From assembly GCF_019931195.1 (NCBI RefSeq), contig NZ_JAIOUO010000003.1, positions 682,001 to 746,000 on the forward strand: a stretch of 64,000 nucleotides of DNA. The letters are read 5' to 3'. Source of the DNA: Marinobacter sp. F4216 (GTDB lineage Bacteria; Pseudomonadota; Gammaproteobacteria; Pseudomonadales; Oleiphilaceae). This document shows positions 27,689 to 34,507 of this stretch, piece by piece. The position numbers and the translations under genes were made by a program. The notes below the pieces were generated by a model. The model ran no database searches, had not been told where the DNA came from, and saw nothing but the letters and a program-made list of their open reading frames with translations. Each line of letters begins with the position of its first letter. Within the stretch, counting starts at the first letter, position 1.

Positions 27689-28602
27689 AAGGCCAGTGAA
27701 ACCATCACCGGGATATAAACCAGCGCAAACAGAGTGGTCAATAGTACGGTACCCGCGACTTGTCTGGGATGAGTATCCAGCAGCGTGGCAATGACCACCG
27801 CATTGGCGGCAATCGGAGTGATGGAAATCAGGAACAGCGCCTGATGCACGGCGGGCTCGTACAAACCCAGTACGTGGACATCCAGCCACCAGAACAGCCC
27901 AACCAGAATCGGCCAAGAGGCAAACTTGCCCCAGAAGGCCAGTGCCGTGAATTTGATGTTGCCCGCCAGCCCCCGGAAACTGGAAATGCTCATACCGATG
28001 ATCATCATCCCCAGCACGCTGTACGCCCCGCGTAGATTGTCGAACAGAGGAACAAAGGTTTCCGGAATGCCCGCACCCGAGAGATTCAGGACAACGGCCA
28101 GCACAAAGGCATAGACCGCGGGCAACCGCGCAACCCGCAGCAGGGCATCCTTGAAGTCGTAGCGCCCGCGCGCCGCCAGATAAAAACCCACCGACGTTTC
28201 GAACAGAGTGCAACCGAGCATGCACACAATATAAAGCGCCAGGCCCTCTTCCCCGAACAGCAGCAACGCCACCGGTATCCCGAAATAACCGGTATTGCCT
28301 GACCCCACACACAGAGCCAGGATACGCTCGCTGCCATCGCCAAGCACCGACTGCCCAAGCTTGAGGTGGATCACCGCCAGCAGTGAAGCAATACCGAAGA
28401 CCAGAAACGGCAGAAAAATCACTTCAAGCGAGAGTGGCGCAGCCATAACACCGGAGAACACCACCGACGGGGTGACGATGTACAGCATGATCCCGGCGAT
28501 ATGCTTACCGCTGGCCTCCAGAAAGCGACCCGCGATCCATCCGAGCACCACGGTGACATACAGGGGAATCAGCTTAATGAACAAAGCCAGCGCGGCGGTC
28601 AT
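27685..28602 (-). CDS. AEC (auxin efflux carrier) family transporter
   Basis: 305 residues with about ten hydrophobic segments, typical of bacterial AEC permeases for organic acids such as malate or malonate. Family segments: LALCVGSGNTGYFGIPVALLLFGEEGLALYI and SVLGMMIIGMSISSFRG, plus ITPIAANAVVIATLLDTHP. ATG 28602 (MTAALALFIKLIPLYV) is chosen because GGAG lies about 8 bases upstream; a GTG eight codons earlier is possible but lacks a clear site. The cargo cannot be assigned. Confidence 0.88.
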   Translation of the reverse strand: MTAALALFIKLIPLYVTVVLGWIAGRFLEASGKHIAGIMLYIVTPSVVFSGVMAAPLSLEVIFLPFLVFGIASLLAVIHLKLGQSVLGDGSERILALCVGSGNTGYFGIPVALLLFGEEGLALYIVCMLGCTLFETSVGFYLAARGRYDFKDALLRVARLPAVYAFVLAVVLNLSGAGIPETFVPLFDNLRGAYSVLGMMIIGMSISSFRGLAGNIKFTALAFWGKFASWPILVGLFWWLDVHVLGLYEPAVHQALFLISITPIAANAVVIATLLDTHPRQVAGTVLLTTLFALVYIPVMVSLAF

Positions 28603-28691
28603 GGGGGCTCCGGTAAAACCAATCACGAAGGAAGCGCGCAGTTTAACGCGATCTTGAAATTAGCTACACACAGTCGTCACCGGCCACACAT

Positions 28692-28719
28692 AAAAAAGGC
28701 GGCAGGAGAGCCTGCCGCC
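28692..28719 (-). terminator. Orphan intrinsic terminator on the minus strand
   Basis: Perfect 9 bp stem GGCGGCAGG / CCTGCCGCC (28698-28706 with 28711-28719), loop AGAG. On the minus strand it is followed by six U residues (A-run at 28692-28697). No annotated minus-strand gene ends here; the next plus-strand gene starts at 28919. Confidence 0.8.
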
Positions 28720-28884
28720 AGGGGTACACAACAAACAACGCACAGAGGTCAACGCACTTCATGGTGGATCTACTAACCTTATACGCAGGTGCTCGCCAAA
28801 TGAGATCAACATCACAAAATGAAAATTCAGGGTGCCTTGATCAAAGTTTCTGAGCAAGTGAACACCTCGTCATCAAAAACAGTT

Positions 28885-28902
28885 TGCGTACAAGTGTACG
28901 CT
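28885..28902. promoter_or_regulatory. FabR/DesT-like operator upstream of the trhA-like gene
   Basis: TGCGTACAAGTGTACGCT contains a perfect 7+2+7 inverted repeat (GCGTACA-AG-TGTACGC), 17 bases before the start codon. It matches the E. coli FabR consensus AGCGTACAnnTGTTCGCT almost base for base as recalled, and resembles the two operators at desC. It suggests that the DesT-like repressor at 9833-10462 also controls this gene. Confidence 0.65.
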
Positions 28903-28918
28903 CAAGTAGGGTGCACTT

Positions 28919-29602
28919 ATGAATCAACAAAACCCGGAATCCATGCCTGACTCTCCAGCCAACTCCATACACCATCGCATCGAAGAATGGCTGAACAGCG
29001 CCACTCATGGGATTGGCGCACTCCTGAGTGTCATCGGAACCATTGTGCTCGTGGTCGGTGCCAGCCAGCTGGAAGACAACTGGAAGCTGGTCAGCTTCAG
29101 CATCTTCGGCGCATCCCTGATCCTGCTCTACCTGGCGTCCACCCTGTACCACGGCACCCGGCACCCGGAGCTTAAAAAGTTATTCAAAACTCTCGATCAT
29201 TGCGCCATCTTTTTATTGATCGCCGGAACCTACACCCCCTTTCTTCTGGTCAACATGCGGGGAACGGTGGGATGGACCCTGTTTGCGATCATCTGGTCAC
29301 TTGCGATAACCGGGGTGGTACTGAAGATCATCTTCAAGAACCGCTATGAGCTGGCACGGGTTGGCATCTATATCGCCATGGGCTGGCTGATTATCTTTGC
29401 CTCCTCAGACCTCGTCGCAAGTCTCAGCGACACGGCCCTGACACTGATGATCGCCGGCGGAATCGCGTACACCGGGGGCGTGGCGTTTTACCTGGCCGAT
29501 CGCATCCCTTACATGCACGCCGTATGGCACCTGTTCGTCATTGGCGGCAGCGCTTGCCACTTCAGTGCCGTGTATTACGGGGTACTGCCCCACGTTGCCT
29601 GA
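28919..29602 (+). CDS. trhA: Hemolysin III / PAQR family membrane protein (TrhA-like)
   Basis: 227 residues, seven predicted membrane helices. Family motifs: EEWLNSATHGIGALLSVIG, LLYLASTLYHGT, FKTLDHCAIFLLIAGTYTPFLL and IPYMHAVWHLFVIGGSACHF. The Ser/His/Asp/His residues match the metal site of PAQR proteins. Despite the haemolysin name, bacterial members (YqfA/TrhA) are linked to membrane lipid homeostasis, as are eukaryotic AdipoR/PAQR proteins. The operator in front supports that role here, because FabR-family sites govern unsaturated fatty acid genes. Single-gene unit; an EVE-domain gene follows 74 bases later on the same strand. Confidence 0.92.
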   Translation: MNQQNPESMPDSPANSIHHRIEEWLNSATHGIGALLSVIGTIVLVVGASQLEDNWKLVSFSIFGASLILLYLASTLYHGTRHPELKKLFKTLDHCAIFLLIAGTYTPFLLVNMRGTVGWTLFAIIWSLAITGVVLKIIFKNRYELARVGIYIAMGWLIIFASSDLVASLSDTALTLMIAGGIAYTGGVAFYLADRIPYMHAVWHLFVIGGSACHFSAVYYGVLPHVA

Positions 29603-29676
29603 TCCCGGTTACCAGGTTTAATCCTGCAAACCGGGATCCGCTATACTCCGCCCAGAATCAACGGACGGAACGCGCA

Positions 29677-30132
29677 ATGGCAAAGTGGCTGGTTAAATCG
29701 GAACCGGATGAGTGCGGTATTGACGACTTCGCACAGTCACCGGAATCCGTCATCCCGTGGGATGGCGTACGGAACTACCAGGCCCGTAATTTCCTGGCAC
29801 AGATGGCAGTAGACGACGAAGTATTCCTGTACCACTCCAGCTGCAAGCACATCGGCATCGCCGGCATCGTCAAAGTAGTCCGAGACGCCTACCCGGACCC
29901 GGCCCAGTTCAATGCAAACTCTCCCTACCACGACCCGAAGAGCACACCGGAGAACCCCCGCTGGCAGGCGGTCGATTTTGCCTTCGTCAAAAAGCTCCCG
30001 AGACTGATTCCTCTGGATGAGCTCAAATCTCTGCCCGGGCTTGAGCAACTGCCGCTGGTTCGCAAAGTTAACCGCCTGTCGGTTATGCCCGTCAGTGAGG
30101 AGGAATGGCAGATCATCCTTCAACAGGTCTAG
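29677..30132 (+). CDS. EVE domain-containing protein
   Basis: 151 residues covering one EVE (PUA-like) domain: MAKWLVKSEPDECGIDDF, WDGVRNYQARNFL, VDDEVFLYHSSC, IAGIVKVV and PRWQAVDFAFVKKL are the conserved segments. EVE domains bind modified bases in DNA or RNA. The nearest studied relative is human thymocyte nuclear protein 1, and bacterial function is unknown. The frame is open from 29524, but ATG 29677 gives the canonical MAKWLVKSEP start with GGA upstream. Confidence 0.92.
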   Translation: MAKWLVKSEPDECGIDDFAQSPESVIPWDGVRNYQARNFLAQMAVDDEVFLYHSSCKHIGIAGIVKVVRDAYPDPAQFNANSPYHDPKSTPENPRWQAVDFAFVKKLPRLIPLDELKSLPGLEQLPLVRKVNRLSVMPVSEEEWQIILQQV

Positions 30133-30269
30133 CGGCCAGCTTTCTCCAACAAGGCTTTCAGATGCCCAGCGGCGCGGACACTGAACCCGGAGTATCCGGG
30201 ACTATCAGCCCAACGGGTCACATCAAACCCACTCGACTCAAACACAGACAGTTGAAGAGAACTCAAACT

Positions 30270-30659
30270 ATGATGACCACTCTCAGAAACGGTGCGGCGG
30301 CTGCGCTCCTTAGCCTGATCGCTGGATGCTCAACGGCTCACCCGGGGGCCGGAGGCAACACAGAAGGTTTCACAGAAACCGGCCAAGCATCGTTTTACGC
30401 GGACAAATTTCAGGGTCGACAGACAGCCAGCGGCGCCCTTTACAAGCACGACCTTTATACCGCCGCACATAAGACCTTACCGTTTGGCTCGACGGTCCGA
30501 GTCACCAACACCACGAATGGCAAGAGTGTCGTGGTTGAAGTGAATGATCGGGGCCCGTTTGTTAAAGGCCGCATCATCGATCTCTCAAAATCGGCGTTTA
30601 AGAGCATTGGAAATACGTCGCTCGGTTTGATTGATGTGAAAATTGAAGTGCTGCGTTAA
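30270..30659 (+). CDS. RlpA-like lipoprotein (double-psi beta-barrel), short form
   Basis: 129 residues. Lipoprotein signal with lipobox LIAGC near residue 20, then one DPBB domain: GQASFYADKFQGRQTASGALY, AAHKTLPFGSTVRVTNTTNG, VEVNDRGPFVKGRIIDLSKSAF and the last strand GLIDVKIEVL. RlpA proteins cleave naked peptidoglycan strands at the septum. The catalytic Asp of VNDRGPF and the His of AAHKTLPFG are present. It lacks the C-terminal SPOR domain of full-length RlpA, so septal targeting must differ. Start ATG 30270 (MMTTL) begins the signal peptide. Confidence 0.9.
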   Translation: MMTTLRNGAAAALLSLIAGCSTAHPGAGGNTEGFTETGQASFYADKFQGRQTASGALYKHDLYTAAHKTLPFGSTVRVTNTTNGKSVVVEVNDRGPFVKGRIIDLSKSAFKSIGNTSLGLIDVKIEVLR

Positions 30660-30762
30660 TGCGTAGCGACCTGTTCGCGCAGCCACCCCGACATCCCCGC
30701 TCTAGAATGCCCTTTCAAGGATCATTAGAATTGCCCGTTCCGACGTTACCTGGAGTTCCCGC

Positions 30763-31578
30763 ATGTCCCCGGAAATGAGTCCCTCGCAGGGCTTCAACCA
30801 ATTGCGCCGCATAGAATCGAGCAAGATCTTTCAGAGCGTCGTCATCGCCATCATCATCCTGTCGGCCCTGACGATCGGTGCAAAAACCTACGACCTTCCG
30901 GTCTGGGCTGAGCAGAGCCTGATCCTGACGGACAACGCCATTACCCTGTTCTTTCTGGTAGAGATCCTCTTCCGGTTCGCCGCCTGCCCCAATAAGCGCA
31001 AGTTCCTGCTGGATGGCTGGAACCTGTTCGACACCATTGTGGTGATTGGTAGTTTGATTCCGCTGGACAACTCCGAAGCGGTCCTGCTCGGCCGGCTGCT
31101 TCGGGTGTTCCGGGTACTGCGTCTGGTATCGGTGGTGCCGGAACTGAGGCAACTGATCAACGCCCTGCTCAAGGCCATTCCGCGCATGGGCTACATCGCC
31201 CTGCTGATGTTCATCATCTTCTACATCTACGCCGCCATGGGCGCGATCTTCTTCGCCGAGGTGGATCAGGAATTGTGGGGAGACGTGGCCATTTCCATGC
31301 TGACCCTGTTCCGGGTGGCCACCTTTGAGGACTGGACCGACGTCATGTACGCCACCATGGAACAGTACCCGATGAGCTGGCTGTACTACCTGACCTTTAT
31401 CTTCCTCACGGCCTTCGTGTTCCTTAACATGATGATCGGCGCGATTCTGGAAGTAATGGGCGAGGAGCAGAACGCCCAGCAGGCGCAGAAAGCCCATGAC
31501 GAACGGGACGAAATCGTGAAACAGCTGCACGCCGTTCAGCGCAAGCTGGATGAGCTGTCCCAAAGGCTGGAACGATAG
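30763..31578 (+). CDS. Voltage-gated ion channel, NaChBac-type single domain, with acidic FEDWTD filter
   Basis: 271 residues, the size of a bacterial single-domain six-TM channel. S4 has four arginines spaced by three (R111, R114, R117, R120 in GRLLRVFRVLR). The pore carries TLFRVATFEDWTDVM, so the filter is TFEDWTD at about residues 187-193, compared with TLESW in NaChBac and TLDDWSD in the engineered calcium-selective CavAb. The C-terminal KAHDERDEIVKQLHAVQRK region forms a tetramerising coiled coil. It should make a homotetrameric inner-membrane channel; Ca2+ rather than Na+ selectivity is inferred from the filter. ATG 30763 with GGAG upstream. Confidence 0.9.
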   Translation: MSPEMSPSQGFNQLRRIESSKIFQSVVIAIIILSALTIGAKTYDLPVWAEQSLILTDNAITLFFLVEILFRFAACPNKRKFLLDGWNLFDTIVVIGSLIPLDNSEAVLLGRLLRVFRVLRLVSVVPELRQLINALLKAIPRMGYIALLMFIIFYIYAAMGAIFFAEVDQELWGDVAISMLTLFRVATFEDWTDVMYATMEQYPMSWLYYLTFIFLTAFVFLNMMIGAILEVMGEEQNAQQAQKAHDERDEIVKQLHAVQRKLDELSQRLER

Positions 31579-31598
31579 ACACTCACCGTTGAGCTTCA

Positions 31599-31635
31599 GG
31601 GAATCCCATCGCTCCCGTATGGTGATGGGATTCCC
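31599..31635. terminator. Strong hairpin between convergent genes
   Basis: 12 bp stem GGGAATCCCATC / GATGGGATTCCC (31599-31610 with 31624-31635), 13-base loop, between the channel gene and the convergent coiled-coil gene. No T-run; possibly a bidirectional transcript stop. Confidence 0.45.
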
Positions 31636-31644
31636 ACATCGCCC

Positions 31645-32535
31645 CTAGCGTTTTTCCGACCGGTGCAGAAACCACCCCCCTTCCGAATCCCGGCAAATCT
31701 GCAGCTCGGTTTGCTTGAACAGCTCATCCCCCTTGCGGCTTCTGAGTGCCACGAGCCGACAATCCATTCCGTCGATCACCCGATTGGAAAGCAGTTCGTA
31801 CTGCAGGGAAATGTTTGGATCTTCGGTCACAAAGGTCTGCATATCGCCGATCTCCGCGGTATTCACAAACCCTCGCATGCGATTTTTGAGTTCAGCCTCA
31901 TCGCTGTCCGACAGCTTGGCGTTCGAGGGCAGCAGAAAGTCCGTGACATTCCCCAGAAGTTTGACCGGTGCCTTGAAGATACCCGAGATCATGCCGGTGA
32001 AGACGTTCTCGCCAGCCGATGAGGCAATTTCATCGGCTTCCAGAACAATCCCTTCGATCCGATTAAGCGTTGGCGGGATGGTTTCGCGAATACGTCGGCT
32101 TTCGTCCAGTACCTGAGGCACCAGAAGCCGATAGGCCTCTGCTTCGATGATCAAATCCGGAATCTGCGCACGGATCCGGGCGGCCTCGGCCCGAATCTGC
32201 TCCGCTTCCTTCCTCATCAAGTCCGTTTGCTCCAGAATAGCCGGCAGACTCTGCCGGATGGCGGCCGATTCATCCAGCACATCCGGAACCAGCAAGCGGA
32301 CCGCCTCCACCTCGGCAACCGCATCTTCGGCCAGACTCCTGGCCTGTTTCGCTTCCTCAAGAAAATCCGGCACCAGCTCAACCACTGGAGTCAGGGATTC
32401 CACAACCCCCTCAGACTGCGTCACGATCAGTTCAACCCGGTCTGCGGTCTGGAGCAAGGCATAGCCGAGGTAGAAAATGGACGCTGCCAACAGCACGATG
32501 CAGAGTGAATTGAAGCCCTGTAGGATCGTCTTCAC
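31645..32535 (-). CDS. Membrane-anchored coiled-coil protein of unknown function
   Basis: 296 residues. N-terminal hydrophobic segment (LCIVLLAASIFYLGYALL) anchors a long coiled-coil region in which a degenerate module recurs: VPDFLEEAKQAR, VPDVLDESAAIRQSLP, IPDLIIEAEAYR and VPQVLDESRRIRETIP, roughly every 35-40 residues. The C-terminal third (about 190-296) is globular, with LQICRDSEGGWFLHRSEKR at the end. The heptad-like spacing suggests a rod projecting into the periplasm, possibly scaffolding an envelope complex. I do not recognise a family. Followed at 34041 by unrelated envelope genes on the same strand. Confidence 0.75.
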   Translation of the reverse strand: MKTILQGFNSLCIVLLAASIFYLGYALLQTADRVELIVTQSEGVVESLTPVVELVPDFLEEAKQARSLAEDAVAEVEAVRLLVPDVLDESAAIRQSLPAILEQTDLMRKEAEQIRAEAARIRAQIPDLIIEAEAYRLLVPQVLDESRRIRETIPPTLNRIEGIVLEADEIASSAGENVFTGMISGIFKAPVKLLGNVTDFLLPSNAKLSDSDEAELKNRMRGFVNTAEIGDMQTFVTEDPNISLQYELLSNRVIDGMDCRLVALRSRKGDELFKQTELQICRDSEGGWFLHRSEKR

Positions 32536-32673
32536 AGGCCAGTCTCCGGTGGGTCCACGCTTTGCAGCGGGATCAGAAAAGCCTAGTTCAATCCCCCAGA
32601 ACCGTCCAAACCCGGGCGCGGTGATGATGTTGCAACCCCAGAGTTCTGAGTTCTTGCAGTTCGACCACCCGAC

Positions 32674-34041
32674 TTATTCTGAAGGGGCTTGATCTCCCTC
32701 TGCCCAGTCAGGATTCAGGCGCTGGATGTTGCCCCAAAGGCGGGATATGTAATCCGGCGGAAAGGTGTAGACGGGCAGATCGGTTTGCCGAACCAGGCCT
32801 CGCTGCTCGGGCTCCAGCCCGTAGTAAAGCGTCATCAGAATGTCGCTGCTGGCCCAGGGGCTTTGCCGGAAATAGTGATGTCCATTTCCATCGGTTGCGC
32901 CCTCGGCTTCCGTCACGTTGATAAAGCTCATCTGCCCCCGCAGGTTTTCCAGCGCCTGCCGCGCTTGCGGGTGTATCTCGTTGCCATCCCCCGTCCAGAG
33001 TTCGCCAAGGCGTCGTTTATTGGTCAGGAATCTGGAAATGCCCAAAGCCTTGTCTTCTGCGGATACGTAGACGGAGAGATGCCGGCACACCTTCAGCAAA
33101 CCGTCCGCCAGCGAGTTGCCGAAGGCGGCCCGGTCAATATCGCTGCCCAGCAGAATCACGTTGCCGATACGAAGGGTTTCCTGAATCTCTTCCTCAGTCC
33201 GGTGCTGGTTAATGAGCGCCAACTGTTCCAGAGCCTGTACCACCAAGCGGGTGCCGTTGCTGTAGCCGATGATGTGAATTTCTTCGGCGTTGGTTTTCTC
33301 CGCCAGTACTTCAAGCAGCAGCCGCAGATTTCGAGCATAGCCCACAGCCGTATCCGAGTCCTTGATGTAGGCCAGCCGGTGCGGTGTCGACGGCCAGGCG
33401 TAGGCAATAAACGCCCCTCGATAGCCCAAGAAGTGCCAGAGCTCCGCCGATACCAGCAGCGGATTAACGAACGTCACCAGATAACCGTGGGTATACAGGT
33501 AGATATCTTTCGAGTCCGAATTCGCCAGTTGGTCGTTAATGGCTTGTGCAAACTGATCGACTGCATCCGGGGGCAGCGGGGCTTCTTCGGGTAAACCGGC
33601 ATCCACCCAGTAGGGAATGGTCTCACCGACAATGCCCCACTCCGTGACCTTGCCAATCTTCACCGGAAATTCCGCCGTTCTCGCTTTCAACAGCGAAACC
33701 TGCCTTGCTTGCTCCCAGGTCAGGTCGCCCTCGCCCATCTGGATTTCCGCGTAACCCAAACGCAGCACCTGCCCACGCTCGTTGCGATAGAAGAGCTCTT
33801 CGTCGTCAGGGCCCGCCGGCTCGCGATCGGTGGCGTAGAGAATGCCGTCGTAGGGAATATCCAGGAAGGGATTGCTCTTGGGCAATGGATTAAACAACCC
33901 ATCACCATAAACGTCCGGTGGCGGCATGAGCTCCAGTTGGCCGACAGGCTTCTGAGCGCAAGCAACAACCAGCTGCAACAGCAGAACCAGAAGGGAGCCC
34001 CGCAAAAACCTCTGGCAGTCAACGGCGTTACTGCACCTCAT
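32674..34041 (-). CDS. Alpha/beta-hydrolase lipoprotein (DUF900-type)
   Basis: 455 residues. Lipoprotein signal ending VVAC, then a mature alpha/beta hydrolase. YLYTHGY supplies the oxyanion region, HIIGYSNGTRLVV carries the nucleophile Ser (GYSNG), and GNGHHYF near the C-terminus likely supplies the His. The segment ILYATDREP and WPSTPHRLAY matches DUF900/Pfam DUF-style esterases. Substrate unknown. The open frame begins with a GTG two codons earlier; ATG 34041 is chosen with GGGAGA about 9 bases upstream. Confidence 0.85.
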   Translation of the reverse strand: MRCSNAVDCQRFLRGSLLVLLLQLVVACAQKPVGQLELMPPPDVYGDGLFNPLPKSNPFLDIPYDGILYATDREPAGPDDEELFYRNERGQVLRLGYAEIQMGEGDLTWEQARQVSLLKARTAEFPVKIGKVTEWGIVGETIPYWVDAGLPEEAPLPPDAVDQFAQAINDQLANSDSKDIYLYTHGYLVTFVNPLLVSAELWHFLGYRGAFIAYAWPSTPHRLAYIKDSDTAVGYARNLRLLLEVLAEKTNAEEIHIIGYSNGTRLVVQALEQLALINQHRTEEEIQETLRIGNVILLGSDIDRAAFGNSLADGLLKVCRHLSVYVSAEDKALGISRFLTNKRRLGELWTGDGNEIHPQARQALENLRGQMSFINVTEAEGATDGNGHHYFRQSPWASSDILMTLYYGLEPEQRGLVRQTDLPVYTFPPDYISRLWGNIQRLNPDWAEGDQAPSE

Positions 34042-34106
34042 GGCCACTCTCCCAAATGCCCGCCATCAAGCACGGGGGTGCGGTTCGCGGGATTGTACGT
34101 TCGTCG

Positions 34107-34439
34107 TCAGTAGGCGATAGCCTCGACGGTTATACACTGCTCCAGATACCCAATCTGCCAGTTCGTACGATCGTCGATCGCTATATCGGCGAGGTATTGA
34201 GTTCCGTCGCGGGCATTCTTGGCCGCCAGAACCGCTTCGCTGGTCGAAACGCCTTCCCCCATGGGCAACACATAGAGGAACTTTGTCTGACAGCTACTGC
34301 CCTCTACCTTGCCCAGCGGCTCTGACCCTTCGATAACACCGCCGGCAACGTAGCTGATGGGCGCGTAGGAGCCATGAAAAGAGGAGGAGCATGCAGTCAA
34401 CGCAAACACGATAAACAAGATGACACCACTCTTTTCCAT
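34107..34439 (-). CDS. Small lipoprotein of unknown function
   Basis: 110 residues. Type II signal MEKSGVILFIVFALTAC with lipobox LTAC. The mature part has two Cys (GSSCQTKFLY and LEQCITVEA), and a glycine/valine-rich middle with VLPMGEGVSTSEAVLAAKNARDG. It resembles TRL-like lipoproteins in layout, but the match is not strong. GAGAGGGA just upstream supports the start at 34439. It lies on the same strand as the hydrolase and DUF3604 genes and may be part of that envelope cluster. Confidence 0.7.
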   Translation of the reverse strand: MEKSGVILFIVFALTACSSSFHGSYAPISYVAGGVIEGSEPLGKVEGSSCQTKFLYVLPMGEGVSTSEAVLAAKNARDGTQYLADIAIDDRTNWQIGYLEQCITVEAIAY

Positions 34440-34507
34440 TCCCTCTCACCTCAGCGGCCAAGTCCGTTTAAAACAGATTGGACAACATTGTTCCAAAGCG
34501 CAAAGCA

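Larger units (their letters stand above)
28603..28918. other. Intergenic region between AEC and trhA genes
   Basis: About 316 bases between two divergent genes. It holds an orphan minus-strand intrinsic terminator (28692-28719) and a FabR/DesT-like operator (28885-28902). No ORF is supported. Confidence 0.5.
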
